DNA from: Clostridium algoriphilum
GTDB taxonomy: Bacteria; Bacillota; Clostridia; Clostridiales; Clostridiaceae
Direction: 5' to 3'
NCBI RefSeq assembly: GCF_020443705.1
Contig: NZ_JAIZZK010000001.1
Span: 62,001-126,000 of the forward strand
DNA: 64,000 nucleotides
Shown here: piece by piece, positions 8,532 through 18,155 of the stretch
Position numbering within the stretch: the stretch's first letter is position 1
Layout: every line of letters begins with the position of its first letter
Notes under the pieces: model-generated
The model's database searches: none
What the model was told of the DNA's origin: nothing
The model's input: the letters and a program-made list of their open reading frames with translations, nothing else
Program-made: the position numbers and the translations under genes

Positions 8532-8560
8532 TTGAATTAAATATTATTATATGATATAAT
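8532..8560 (+). promoter_or_regulatory. Sigma-A-like promoter before dxs
   Basis: TTGAAT at 8532-8537, a 17-nt spacer and a perfect TATAAT at 8555-8560. It lies 54 nt before the dxs start in a 158-nt gap. Confidence 0.7.
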
Positions 8561-8614
8561 ATCCCCATAAATGTGGGTAAAAATAATATATTTAATAAAA
8601 GAGGATAGATATAT

Positions 8615-10477
8615 ATGAGTAAAATTATAGATGATTTCAATGATATAAATAAAGTGAAAAAAATGACGATAGAGGAATTGTATGAATTTTCAAAAGAAAT
8701 TAGAGAGTTTCTAATTGACAAGGTGTCTAAAACTGGAGGTCACTTAGCTTCTAATTTAGGTGTAGTAGAATTAACATTAAGTTTATACAATGTGTTTAAT
8801 TTAGATAAAGATAAAATAATTTGGGATGTAGGACATCAATCTTATGTACATAAAATTCTTACAGGTAGAAAAGATAAATTTGATTCGCTAAGAAGTTACG
8901 GTGGGTTAAGTGGTTTTCCTAAAAGAGAAGAAAGTAAATATGATATTTTTGAAGCAGGACATAGTAGCACTTCAATTTCAGCTGGACTCGGCATTGCTAG
9001 AGCCCGCGATTTACAAAAGGAAGATTATAATGTAATTTCAGTAATAGGTGATGGTGCACTTACAGGTGGCATGTCATTTGAAGCCTTAAATGATGTAGGA
9101 TTTAGAAAAACAAAAATGATTATTGTTCTTAATGATAATCAAATGTCTATCTCTAAAAATGTTGGAGGTATATCTAAATATTTAAGCCAGTTTAGAATTG
9201 ATCCAACTTATAATAGAATTAAAAAAGAAATAAATTCTACACTTAGAAAAATACCTAGTGTAGGTGGCGGAATGGTTACTTCAATTCAGAAACTCAAAAA
9301 CGGAATTAAGCAGGTTGTTGTTCCAGGGATGTTGTTTGAGCATATGGGTATAAAATACTTAGGTCCTATAGATGGACATGATATTAAAGAAGTAAGCAAG
9401 GTTTTAAAACTAGCTAAACAAATAGATGGACCAGTAATTATTCATGTTATAACTAAAAAGGGAAAAGGATATAAATTTGCTGAAAAAGAACCTAATAAAT
9501 TTCATGGGCCAGGACCATTTAATCCTTTAACTGGAGAGTTACGTGGTGCTCATAAAGCAAGTTACTCTGAAGCATTTGGGCAACAAATTATGAAACTTGC
9601 AAAGGAAAACAAGAATATAGTAGCAATTACAGCGGCTATGCCTCAAGGTACTGGGCTAGAAACGTTTTCGAAAGAGTTTCGTAATAGATTTTTTGATGTA
9701 GGAATTGCAGAGCAACATGCAGTTACTATGGCTGCAGGAATGGCATCGCAAGGATTGAAACCTATTTTTGCGGTTTACTCTACTTTTCTTCAACGAGCAT
9801 ATGATCAAATTTTACATGATGTTTGTCTACAAAAATTACCTGTTGTTTTTGCCATAGATAGGGCTGGCATAGTTGGTCAGGATGGGGAAACTCATCAAGG
9901 AGTATTTGACTTATCGTATTTGTCACATATACCTAATATGACGATTATGGCTCCAAAATGTATAAATGAACTTAAGACTATGCTAACTTTCGCAGTGGAT
10001 CAAGATTACCCTATTGCTATTAGATACCCTAGGGGTGGGGATAATCCTAACGTTAAAATGACCCCAATTGAAAACTTTAAAAGAGGTAAATGGGAAACTC
10101 TATATAGTGGTGGTAAAATAGCATTTATAGCTACAGGTAAAATGGTTCAAAATGCTATTTTAGTTAGAGAAAGATTAAACAATATGGGAGTAGAAGCTAC
10201 TGTAATTAATGCGTGTTTTATTAAACCAATTGATACATCACTAATTTCAGAGCTAGTTCATAAAAAGTATTCATTAGTAACCATAGAAGATAATCTTGTG
10301 CATGGAGGATTAGGTTCTTTAGTACTCGAATATGTAAATACACTCGAGGAAAGCTCAAAGGTTATTAACTTAGGATATAAAGATGAATTTATTCCAAACG
10401 GATCGGTTGACATATTATATAGATTACATAAGTTGGATGTAGATGGTATTTTTGAAAGTATTCTTAAATTAGTTTAG
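8615..10477 (+). CDS. dxs: 1-deoxy-D-xylulose-5-phosphate synthase
   Basis: A 620-residue thiamine-diphosphate enzyme that makes DXP from pyruvate and glyceraldehyde 3-phosphate, the first step of the MEP pathway. The ThDP motif [18 protein letters not shown] lies near residues 146-163, with [13 protein letters not shown] after it. The pyrimidine-binding Glu lies in [17 protein letters not shown]. The C-terminal transketolase domain is complete. RBS AAGAGGA precedes ATG 8615. It is followed 36 nt later by tlyA. Confidence 0.96.
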   Translation: MSKIIDDFNDINKVKKMTIEELYEFSKEIREFLIDKVSKTGGHLASNLGVVELTLSLYNVFNLDKDKIIWDVGHQSYVHKILTGRKDKFDSLRSYGGLSGFPKREESKYDIFEAGHSSTSISAGLGIARARDLQKEDYNVISVIGDGALTGGMSFEALNDVGFRKTKMIIVLNDNQMSISKNVGGISKYLSQFRIDPTYNRIKKEINSTLRKIPSVGGGMVTSIQKLKNGIKQVVVPGMLFEHMGIKYLGPIDGHDIKEVSKVLKLAKQIDGPVIIHVITKKGKGYKFAEKEPNKFHGPGPFNPLTGELRGAHKASYSEAFGQQIMKLAKENKNIVAITAAMPQGTGLETFSKEFRNRFFDVGIAEQHAVTMAAGMASQGLKPIFAVYSTFLQRAYDQILHDVCLQKLPVVFAIDRAGIVGQDGETHQGVFDLSYLSHIPNMTIMAPKCINELKTMLTFAVDQDYPIAIRYPRGGDNPNVKMTPIENFKRGKWETLYSGGKIAFIATGKMVQNAILVRERLNNMGVEATVINACFIKPIDTSLISELVHKKYSLVTIEDNLVHGGLGSLVLEYVNTLEESSKVINLGYKDEFIPNGSVDILYRLHKLDVDGIFESILKLV

Positions 10478-10513
10478 ATAGTACATTGTAATGAATGTTG
10501 AGGAGTTTTTATA

Positions 10514-11320
10514 TTGGAAAATAAAGAAAGATTAGATGTTATTGTAGTTAAAAAAGGAATAATATTTTCTAGAGAAAGAGCAAAAGAAAATATTATTTCT
10601 GGAAATATATTGGTTGATGGTATTGTGACTACTAAGTGTGGAAAAAAAGTAGACTCATTGTCTAAGATCGAATTTATTGGAGAAGATATCCCTTATGTAA
10701 GTAGGGGTGGTTTAAAGCTTGATAAAGCTATTAATCTATTTGGTATTGATCTTAAAGCAAAAACATGTATAGATATAGGAGCATCTACAGGTGGATTTAC
10801 AGATTGCATGCTTCAACATGGAGCGTGTAGGGTATACTCTATAGATGTTGGAAAGAATCAATTAGATGCTAAGCTGAGAGGCGACCCACGGGTAGTGTCA
10901 ATGGAAAAGACAAACATAAGGTATTTATGTGTAGATAGTATAGGAGAACTTGCCGACTTTGCTAGTATAGATGTATCATTTATATCACTTGAAAAAGTTA
11001 TTCCAAATTTGCTTAACCTATTAAAAAATGAAGGTAGCGCCGTTGCTTTATTAAAGCCACAATTTGAAGTAGGCAAAGGTAAAGTGAATAAACAAGGTGT
11101 GGTTAAAAAACCTAGTGAACATGTTGAGGTAATAAATAAGGTCTTAAGCCTTCTAAAATGTCTTAATGTAAAGGTTGTTAATGTGAATTACTCATCACTA
11201 AAAGGACCTAATGGTAACATTGAATATTTGATTTATTTTACAAAATCTAAAGAGCAACATAAAGATTATAATGATGATATAAAAGAATTAGTTAGTGAAG
11301 CCCATTATAATTTAAATTAG
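10514..11320 (+). CDS. TlyA-family rRNA 2'-O-methyltransferase (S4 plus FtsJ domains)
   Basis: A 268-residue protein with an N-terminal S4 RNA-binding domain (RLDVIVVKKGIIFSRERAKENI, residues about 5-65) and a Rossmann methyltransferase domain (CIDIGASTGGFTDCMLQHGA, then DVSFISLEKVIPNL). This is the TlyA/YqxC family, which 2'-O-methylates cytidine in rRNA in characterised members. The start is TTG 10514 after GAGGAG. Its position between dxs and nadK is the normal clostridial and bacillar order. Confidence 0.9.
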   Translation: MENKERLDVIVVKKGIIFSRERAKENIISGNILVDGIVTTKCGKKVDSLSKIEFIGEDIPYVSRGGLKLDKAINLFGIDLKAKTCIDIGASTGGFTDCMLQHGACRVYSIDVGKNQLDAKLRGDPRVVSMEKTNIRYLCVDSIGELADFASIDVSFISLEKVIPNLLNLLKNEGSAVALLKPQFEVGKGKVNKQGVVKKPSEHVEVINKVLSLLKCLNVKVVNVNYSSLKGPNGNIEYLIYFTKSKEQHKDYNDDIKELVSEAHYNLN

Positions 11321-11381
11321 GATTAGGGGGATATAACAATTAATAGTTGATATATGCTTTAGAAAGCGGCAAGGAGGAAAT

Positions 11382-12263
11382 ATGAAAAAGATTGGCATTA
11401 ACATAAATACCACTAAAGATAAAGATGGAAAAACAATTAAGTATATAAAGAATATTGTTAATAAATATATTGATAATAATAATATATTCGTATTTAAAGA
11501 TGCATTTGGCCTAGAAAATATTAAGTATAATGATTTAGATATTATTATTGCTTTAGGTGGAGATGGAACTATTTTAAGAACATCAAGAAATTTAAATAAC
11601 TCCAATATACCAATTTTAGGAGTAAATATAGGTAATTTAGGTTTTCTTTCTAGTATTGAGCTATTAGAATTTGAAAACTCTATGAAAAGATTCATTGAAG
11701 ATGATTATTATGTAGAAGATAGAATGATGATCAAATGTACTTTACCATGTCGAGGTGAAACTGAAGAATATACAGCTTTAAATGATATAGTTGTATCAAA
11801 AGGGACCCTTGCAAGAGTAGTTAAATATGAACTACACATAGATAATAAGTTTTACATCGATTTTACTGGTGATGGACTTATAATAGCTACGCCGACAGGT
11901 TCTACTGCATATTCATTATCAGCAGGTGGACCCATAATTTACCCTAATTTGGATGTTATAGCTTTAACACCTATATGTCCATTATCTTTATCTATGAGAA
12001 CTATAGTTTTGGACGGTAAAAGTGATATATCTGTAAGTATAAAATGTGAACATGAGAGCATATTTTTGACGTTAGATGGTCAACGAGCAATAAAGCTAAA
12101 TAGTTATGAAAAAATATTAGTAAGTGTCTCAAATAAAAAATGTAGATTGGTTAAATTCAATGATTATAATTATTTTGGCATTTTAAGACGAAAAATAATT
12201 TCTAGAACAACAGATTGTGAGGGAGAAAAAGATGAAAATTGCACGTCATGCAAAAATAATTGA
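11382..12263 (+). CDS. nadK: NAD kinase
   Basis: A 293-residue ATP-NAD kinase with the signature LGGDGTILRT (near residue 53), IPILGVNIGNLGFLS, and the substrate-binding DGLIIATPTGSTAYSLSAGGPI. It makes NADP from NAD. RBS AAGGAGG precedes ATG 11382. Its 3' end overlaps the argR coding start by 32 nt, so the two are probably translated from one message. Confidence 0.95.
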   Translation: MKKIGININTTKDKDGKTIKYIKNIVNKYIDNNNIFVFKDAFGLENIKYNDLDIIIALGGDGTILRTSRNLNNSNIPILGVNIGNLGFLSSIELLEFENSMKRFIEDDYYVEDRMMIKCTLPCRGETEEYTALNDIVVSKGTLARVVKYELHIDNKFYIDFTGDGLIIATPTGSTAYSLSAGGPIIYPNLDVIALTPICPLSLSMRTIVLDGKSDISVSIKCEHESIFLTLDGQRAIKLNSYEKILVSVSNKKCRLVKFNDYNYFGILRRKIISRTTDCEGEKDENCTSCKNN

Positions 12264-12684
12264 GATTATTCAATCTAAGGAGGTTGAAACTCAAGAACAG
12301 TTAGCAGATGAACTAAAAAATAAGGGATTTCATATTACTCAAGCAACTGTGTCTAGAGACATAAAAGAACTAAAGTTAATTAAGGTTATGAATGCATACG
12401 GGACTCACAAGTATGCTACTAGTTCTCCAGGGGATACTTTCTTATCAAACAAATTAGTTAATATATTTTCTCAAACAGTTCTTTATGTTGACCATGTAGA
12501 TAATTTTATAGTTTTAAAAACTATATCTGGAGCTGGAGCGGCAGCGGCAGAGGCTTTAGATTCCTTAAAATTCAATGGAATTGTAGGAACAATAGCTGGG
12601 GATAATACTGTTTTTATTTTAGTTAGAAAAGAAGAAGATACAAAGGAAATAATACAAAAAATAAAAAAAATGATTAATGAATAG
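12232..12684 (+). CDS. argR: Arginine repressor ArgR
   Basis: A 150-residue regulator with an N-terminal winged helix (ARHAKIIEIIQ ... FHITQATVSRDIKELKLIKV) and a C-terminal hexamerisation and arginine-binding domain (GAGAAAAEALD, GTIAGDNTVFILVR). The ATG at 12232, preceded by GAGGGAGAA, is preferred over the GTG at 12217. It lies between nadK and recN, as in other Firmicutes. Confidence 0.95.
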   Translation: MKIARHAKIIEIIQSKEVETQEQLADELKNKGFHITQATVSRDIKELKLIKVMNAYGTHKYATSSPGDTFLSNKLVNIFSQTVLYVDHVDNFIVLKTISGAGAAAAEALDSLKFNGIVGTIAGDNTVFILVRKEEDTKEIIQKIKKMINE

Positions 12685-12695
12685 GAGGAATAAGT

Positions 12696-14384
12696 ATGCT
12701 CCTACAGTTAAATATTATGAATTTTGCCTTAATTGAAAAATTAAATATTAATTTCGAGCAGGGATTTAATGTACTTTCTGGTGAAACTGGAGCAGGAAAG
12801 TCAATTCTAATTGATGCGATAAATTATGTATTAGGAGGGAAATTCAATAAGAACTTAATTAGAACAGGGGAAGATAAAACTTATGTTGAGGCCATATTTA
12901 CCATTGATACTACAAAAAATAAAAGTGTTTTAGATGAAATGGATATTGACTATGAAGATACGGTGATTATAAGTCGAGAAACATTTCAATCCGGTAAAAG
13001 CATTGCTAAAGTTAATGGTAAATCATTGCTTTTATCAAAAGTTAAACATATTAGTAAAAATTTATTAGATATTCATGGTCAACATGATAATCATAATTTA
13101 TTAGATAAAGTTAATCATATATTTTATGTTGATTCATTTGGTACAAATAGGATACAAAAGGTTCTTGTGGGATATAATAAAAAATACACAAAGATGCTTA
13201 TTATTAAAAATAGGATTATTAAATTAGAAGGCAATGAAGGTGAGAGAGAAAAAAGAATTGATTTTTTAAATTACCAGTTAGAAGAAATTAAAACTGTTAA
13301 TCTTAAAATCGGTGAAGATGAAGAACTTTTGGAAAAATATGCGATAGTTAGTAATGCAGAAAATTTAGAAAAGCATTTATCAAAAAGTTATCAATTATTA
13401 TATACTAGTGACGAAGAAAATACTTCAGTTTTTTATAATTTAGCTATGGCAATAAAAGAACTCAGAGGTATAGAAAAGCATATGGAAAAAATAAAGATAA
13501 TTACAGATTCACTAGAAGAAAGTTATTTTAATATTGAGGAAAACATAGCAGATCTAAGAGATTTAAAAGAAACAATATATTATGATGAAAAAGAACTTGA
13601 ACATATGAATAGTAGAATAAGTCTAATTAATAGTTGTAAAAAAAAATATGCTCCAACTATTGAAGAAATATATGAATATAAAGACAAAATTCAAATTGAA
13701 TATGAAGAGTTAACTAATAGCACTGAAATAATTACCCGTTTAAAAAAAGAAAAGATAGAACTTGAGCTTGAGATGAAAATTATAGGAGATGAAATACACG
13801 AAATTAGATGCCTCACAGCAAAAAAGTTACAAGCTAAAATAAAAGAGGAACTAAATTACATCGGACTTGAAAAAAGTAAATTTTACATAGAAGTAAAACT
13901 TGAGGATCAATTTTACGAAAATGGTTGTGATAAAGTTCAATTTTGTATATCTACAAACCCAGGAGAACCGTTAAACCCATTAGAAGACATTGTGTCTGGA
14001 GGTGAGCTATCACGTATAATGCTTGCGCTTAAGACCGTATTTGTTGATAAGGATGAAATACCTACTGTTATATTTGATGAGATAGACACGGGTATTAGCG
14101 GTAGAATCGCTCAATGCGTTGCAGAGAAAATGTATTCGATATCGTTAAACCATCAAATTTTTTGTGTAACTCATTTACCTCAAATAGCTAGCATGGCGGA
14201 TACAAATTATTTGATATCTAAGAATGTATTAAATGATAAGACATTTACAAACATTATAAAAATGAATGAAGAGGAAAAACAACATGAAATAGCAAGAATG
14301 ATAGGTGGGGCACAAGTTACTAAATTAACCTTGGAAAATTCTAAAGAGATGATAAATATGGCAAAGAAACAGAAGAAAAGTTAA
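12696..14384 (+). CDS. recN: DNA repair protein RecN
   Basis: A 562-residue SMC-like ATPase for double-strand break repair. It starts LLQLNIMNFALIEKLNINFEQGFNVLSGETGAGKS (Walker A near residues 29-36). A central coiled coil follows, then the signature VSGGELSRIMLALK and Walker B VIFDEIDTGISG. RBS AGGAGGA precedes ATG 12696, 11 nt after argR. Confidence 0.96.
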   Translation: MLLQLNIMNFALIEKLNINFEQGFNVLSGETGAGKSILIDAINYVLGGKFNKNLIRTGEDKTYVEAIFTIDTTKNKSVLDEMDIDYEDTVIISRETFQSGKSIAKVNGKSLLLSKVKHISKNLLDIHGQHDNHNLLDKVNHIFYVDSFGTNRIQKVLVGYNKKYTKMLIIKNRIIKLEGNEGEREKRIDFLNYQLEEIKTVNLKIGEDEELLEKYAIVSNAENLEKHLSKSYQLLYTSDEENTSVFYNLAMAIKELRGIEKHMEKIKIITDSLEESYFNIEENIADLRDLKETIYYDEKELEHMNSRISLINSCKKKYAPTIEEIYEYKDKIQIEYEELTNSTEIITRLKKEKIELELEMKIIGDEIHEIRCLTAKKLQAKIKEELNYIGLEKSKFYIEVKLEDQFYENGCDKVQFCISTNPGEPLNPLEDIVSGGELSRIMLALKTVFVDKDEIPTVIFDEIDTGISGRIAQCVAEKMYSISLNHQIFCVTHLPQIASMADTNYLISKNVLNDKTFTNIIKMNEEEKQHEIARMIGGAQVTKLTLENSKEMINMAKKQKKS

Positions 14385-14435
14385 TTTTTGTTTTTAGTAT
14401 ATTATAGTAATAAAAATATGTTTCATAGGGGAAAG

Positions 14436-14466
14436 TAAAGTCATCAATAAATTATTGATGGCTTTA
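14436..14466 (+). terminator. Terminator after recN
   Basis: A 14-bp stem, 14436-14449 with 14453-14466, with one G-U pair and a 3-nt loop, followed by TTCTTTTGCCTTTT. It ends the xseA-to-recN group. Confidence 0.8.
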
Positions 14467-14737
14467 TTCTTTTGCCTTTTAAAAAAAAGAATTTGTGATA
14501 ATTAAATATTTCTATAATTTATTAGTACATTACAGAAACAATTAAACAAAGTAAACTAAAAATAATTTTCTGAAATCAATTGTACATAACTTCAAGTTTG
14601 TAAAATCTATTATATATAATTTTAGAGTTTAAATTTATAAAAAAGTGAAAAATAATTGAGATATAGAAGAATTTTTTTAATTTATCATAATTTAGTTTTA
14701 CATCTATATCTTTTACTTTTTTTGAATTATTGTTATA
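14467..14737. other. AT-rich non-coding stretch before spoIVB
   Basis: About 270 nt with no ORF carrying a ribosome binding site and no repeat that I can recognise. The forespore-type promoter annotated next lies just after it. Confidence 0.5.
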
Positions 14738-14767
14738 GCATAGTATGAGGAATTACGGGGTAAATTA
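14738..14767 (+). promoter_or_regulatory. Sigma F/G-type promoter before spoIVB
   Basis: GCATA at 14738-14742, a 15-nt spacer and GGGTAAATTA at 14758-14767, which fits the forespore -10 pattern GGNNANANTA at every fixed position. It is 36 nt from the spoIVB start. In Bacillus subtilis spoIVB is under sigma F and G, so motif and gene agree. Confidence 0.7.
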
Positions 14768-14802
14768 AGGTCGTAACTATAAGAGAAAAGGAGGTAAAGC
14801 TT

Positions 14803-16029
14803 ATGAAGAAGAAATTAAATATAATCTGTTGGATTACGACACCTCTGGTAATAATTGCTTTAAGTGCCTATTTTAAGGTAGAAAATAAATTCATCGGAAT
14901 ATTTGATAGAACAACGAAAAGTATATATTCTAGCAATTTTACAAAGGTAAAAGATGATAAAGTTAATATTCCCAACAAATCATATTTAATTAAAGAGAAT
15001 AAAAGTGTAAAAGTTAATTTAAAAGGATTATTAGCAGTTCAATCAATACCACTTGCGAAAAATGATACAAAAATAATGGTTTATCCAGGAGGGCAACCGG
15101 TTGGCGTTAAACTTAATACTAAGGGTGTTTTAGTAGTAGCTTTATCTGATATTGAAGGTCTTAATGGTAAAACACCGAGTCCTGCTGCAAGTGGAGGAGT
15201 ACAAATAGGGGATAGTATATTAAAAATTAATGATGTAGAAATAAATCATGCAGAGGATGTAACGAGGTCTATAAGTAAAAAGAAAAATTCAGAATTAATC
15301 CTGAAAGTTCAACGTAAAAATAATCCTAATTTTATAGATATAAAGGTTAAACCAACGATTGATTCTTCTGATGGAAAACCAAAAATCGGACTATGGGTAC
15401 GTGATTCAACTGCGGGTGTTGGCACATTAACTTTATATGATGATAAAACTAAAAAATTTGCAGCTCTTGGGCATCCTATTACAGATGCAGATACTGGAAC
15501 AACTCTTAATGTTAATAATGGAGTAATTATATCTTCTAATATTGTATCCATAAAAAAGGGAACAAGAGGATGTCCAGGAGAGTTAAGAGGTCTTTTTATA
15601 GATGAAAATAAAATAAAAGGACAGATAATTAAAAATACGGAATGTGGTATATTTGGAGATGGAACAAAGAGTCTAATTAATACTAGATTTAATAAGCCAA
15701 TAGAAATAGGTCTACGAAATGAAATTAAAGAGGGGAAAGCGCAAATTTTAACTACAGTGAATGGTAGTGAACCAGAGTTATTTCAGATAGAAATACAAAA
15801 ATTATTACCTCAAACCTCTTCTGGGTCAAAAAGTATGGTAATTAAAATTACAGATCCTAGGCTTTTAAAAATTACTGGAGGTATAGTTCAAGGGATGAGT
15901 GGTAGTCCGATAATTCAAAATAATAAAATTATTGGGGCAGTTACTCATGTTTTAATCAACAAACCAGATGTAGGATATGGAATATATATAGAATGGATGT
16001 TAAAAGATGCAGGTATTTTATCAAAATAA
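14803..16029 (+). CDS. spoIVB: SpoIVB serine peptidase
   Basis: A 408-residue S55-family protease made in the forespore, which triggers pro-sigma-K processing in the mother cell. It has an N-terminal membrane anchor (about residues 5-24), a PDZ domain (about residues 100-190, GVQIGDSILKINDVEINHAEDVTRSI) and a C-terminal peptidase domain. The conserved His is in AALGHPITD (His224) and the nucleophile is in GMSGSP (Ser366). RBS AAAGGAGG precedes ATG 14803. It stands next to spo0A as in most spore formers. Confidence 0.96.
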   Translation: MKKKLNIICWITTPLVIIALSAYFKVENKFIGIFDRTTKSIYSSNFTKVKDDKVNIPNKSYLIKENKSVKVNLKGLLAVQSIPLAKNDTKIMVYPGGQPVGVKLNTKGVLVVALSDIEGLNGKTPSPAASGGVQIGDSILKINDVEINHAEDVTRSISKKKNSELILKVQRKNNPNFIDIKVKPTIDSSDGKPKIGLWVRDSTAGVGTLTLYDDKTKKFAALGHPITDADTGTTLNVNNGVIISSNIVSIKKGTRGCPGELRGLFIDENKIKGQIIKNTECGIFGDGTKSLINTRFNKPIEIGLRNEIKEGKAQILTTVNGSEPELFQIEIQKLLPQTSSGSKSMVIKITDPRLLKITGGIVQGMSGSPIIQNNKIIGAVTHVLINKPDVGYGIYIEWMLKDAGILSK

Positions 16030-16073
16030 CTAGTATTATTTAAAAAAAAGAGTTAAAATAGATATTAAGAGAT

Positions 16074-16095
16074 AAGGATAGCATAAGCTATCCTT
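16074..16095 (+). terminator. Terminator after spoIVB
   Basis: A 9-bp perfect stem AAGGATAGC/GCTATCCTT with a 4-nt loop, followed by TATTTTAT. It separates spoIVB from spo0A. Confidence 0.7.
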
Positions 16096-16158
16096 TATTT
16101 TATAAAAAATGATAAAAAATGATAAATAAATATTTATTTGTAATTTTTTTTTATATAA

Positions 16159-16185
16159 GAAGGAATTATTATTCTTTTGTCGAAT
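16159..16185 (+). promoter_or_regulatory. Sigma-H-type promoter of spo0A with an overlapping 0A box
   Basis: GAAGGAATT (16159-16167) fits the sigma-H -35 pattern RnAGGAWWW, and GTCGAAT (16179-16185) fits the -10 pattern RnnGAAT, with an 11-nt spacer. The canonical Spo0A-binding heptamer TGTCGAA occupies 16178-16184, overlapping the -10. This predicts autoregulation, with Spo0A~P contacting the promoter itself. The start codon is 49 nt downstream. Confidence 0.75.
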
Positions 16186-16233
16186 TAATATATGTTAAGA
16201 TATGGGAATTTATTTATAAAGGGGAGTTAATAT

Positions 16234-17052
16234 ATGGAAGAAGCTAGAATTAGTGTGCTCATTGCAGATGATAATAAAGAATTTTGCAATATATTGAATG
16301 ATTATTTGTTAAGTCAAAGGGATATTATGGTTACAGGCATTGCAAAAGATGGAATAGAGGCTCTTAAGTTAATAAAAGAGAGAAAACCTGATTTAGTAGT
16401 ATTAGATATAATAATGCCACATTTAGATGGCCTTGGAGTATTAGAAAGATTGGGAAGTATGGACCTTGATCCAATACCTAAAATTATAGTATTATCTGCA
16501 GTAGGGCAAGATAAAATAACTCAAAGGGCTATTGCTTTGGGAGCAGATTATTACGTAGTAAAACCCTTCGATATGGAGGTTTTTACAAAAAGAATAAGAC
16601 AAATGTTTAACAATACAATTTCTAGTGATAGTAGTAAAAAATCAATTTCTTTTATTGATACAACTGAACCTAGAAAAAGTAATCGTAATGAACCAATGGA
16701 CCTAGAAGCTGAAATTACAAACATAATTCATGAAATTGGAGTTCCAGCTCATATAAAGGGTTATATGTATCTTAGAGAGGCAATTACTATGGTAGTAAAT
16801 GATATTGAACTTTTATCTGCAGTAACAAAAGAATTATATCCATCAATTGCTAAAAAATTCAATACTACTGCTAGTAGAGTTGAAAGAGCAATTAGGCATG
16901 CTATTGAAGTAGCATGGGGACGTGGCCAAGTTGAAACTATAAATAAAATTTTTGGTTATACTGTACATAATGCTAAAGGTAAACCAACTAATAGTGAATT
17001 TATAGCAATGGTTGCTGATAAGTTAAGATTACAAAATAGAGGGGCTTGTTAG
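16234..17052 (+). CDS. spo0A: Sporulation master regulator Spo0A
   Basis: A 272-residue response regulator with an N-terminal receiver domain (acidic pocket Asp12-Asp13, phosphoacceptor Asp58 in LVVLDIIMP, and VVKPFD). The C-terminal Spo0A DNA-binding domain has the invariant helix [18 protein letters not shown]. It controls entry into sporulation. RBS AAGGGGAG precedes ATG 16234. A sigma-H promoter and 0A box lie upstream. Confidence 0.97.
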   Translation: MEEARISVLIADDNKEFCNILNDYLLSQRDIMVTGIAKDGIEALKLIKERKPDLVVLDIIMPHLDGLGVLERLGSMDLDPIPKIIVLSAVGQDKITQRAIALGADYYVVKPFDMEVFTKRIRQMFNNTISSDSSKKSISFIDTTEPRKSNRNEPMDLEAEITNIIHEIGVPAHIKGYMYLREAITMVVNDIELLSAVTKELYPSIAKKFNTTASRVERAIRHAIEVAWGRGQVETINKIFGYTVHNAKGKPTNSEFIAMVADKLRLQNRGAC

Positions 17053-17143
17053 CACTATCAATGGGTTGACGTGTATATACATCATACCATAAAACCAATA
17101 AATATCTTTTCAAATCAATAAACATATTATTTGTAATGCTACT

Positions 17144-17182
17144 AATCCTCCTTATTTGTTGAGTAAACATTTAAGGAGGATT
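17144..17182 (+). terminator. Hairpin after spo0A that also hides the next Shine-Dalgarno
   Basis: A perfect 11-bp stem, AATCCTCCTTA (17144-17154) with TAAGGAGGATT (17172-17182), followed by further T. It can terminate spo0A transcription. The right arm contains the AAGGAGG ribosome binding site of the truncated integrase that starts at 17190, so the hairpin would also sequester it. Confidence 0.6.
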
Positions 17183-17189
17183 TTTAATT

Positions 17190-17927
17190 ATGTTTGAAAT
17201 TGATTATCAAATTAGTGACTTCATGTCAAACTGTCAAATGAAAAATTTAACACAAAAGACTATGGCAACATATGAGGCGACTTTAAAACTTTTTGCAAGA
17301 TACTTACAAGATAATTATATAATAACTGATGGTAAACTAGTTAAAGATGAAATGGTTAAGAAATACGTTTTATTTATTCTAGAGAGAGGAAAATATACTG
17401 TTTGTGCTAATGATAGCACTAAGGATAAAAGTAGACCATACAACAGAACGGATTACAAAAATAAAGTTTCAGCATCTACAATAAATAATTATTTAAGAAA
17501 CCTAAAAGTGTTTTTCGATTACCTTAAGGAAGAAAAGGTAATCAAGAAAAGTCCAATGAATAATGTTAAATATTTAAAGAATGGGAGGAAACCTGTAGGG
17601 TTCATAACTGATGATGAATTTATTAGATTGCTCTTACTAATGGACACGTCCAAGTATCACGAATATAGAGATTATATTGTAATACAAATTTTATTTGATA
17701 CTGGAATGAGAATAGGAGAGTGTCTGATGATTGACGTTTGTGATGTAGATGTTATAAAAAGGTCAATACTTTTACAGGAAGATAATACAAAAGGAAGAAA
17801 GAGTAGATATGTTTTCTTTTCTCCGAAAATGCAACAGGACATTAAGGCTTGGATAAAATATAAGGATAGATATGTAGAAAGCGACTTTTTGTTTCCAACC
17901 CATAGGGGAAGTGGCCTTCGTGGGTAA
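17190..17927 (+). pseudogene. Tyrosine recombinase/integrase, C-terminally truncated
   Basis: A 245-residue fragment of a phage-type integrase. The N-terminal SAM-like core-binding domain is present (MKNLTQKTMATYEATLKLFARYL), as is the first catalytic Arg (LFDTGMRIGECLMIDVCDVD) and the strand TKGRKSRYVFFSP. It stops after FLFPTHRGSG. The HxxR box, the His of box III and the Tyr nucleophile are all missing, and no other frame downstream continues them. It probably marks a decayed mobile element between spo0A and spoIIM. Confidence 0.8.
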
Positions 17928-18051
17928 GGTATCTTCTTAAAATAGTGGTAATAGCACCATGGTTTGCGAATATTTATTTCAGTTTACAGAAGCAAGACAC
18001 ACAATGATTTAAAATTCAAAGATAAACATATATTTGACATATATGTTTATT

Positions 18052-18080
18052 TTGATTACATTATAAATTAATGGTACAAT
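18052..18080 (+). promoter_or_regulatory. Sigma-A-like promoter before the GNAT gene
   Basis: TTGATT at 18052-18057, a 17-nt spacer and TACAAT at 18075-18080. It lies 75 nt before the ATG at 18156. A 9-bp hairpin (AAACATATA/TATATGTTT) lies just upstream at about 18024-18048. Confidence 0.6.
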
Positions 18081-18155
18081 CTATGCATGTGTTGTTTCTC
18101 GCTCGTATTTAATTTGCGAAATAAAGGTTATTTATAATATGAAAGGAATAAAACT

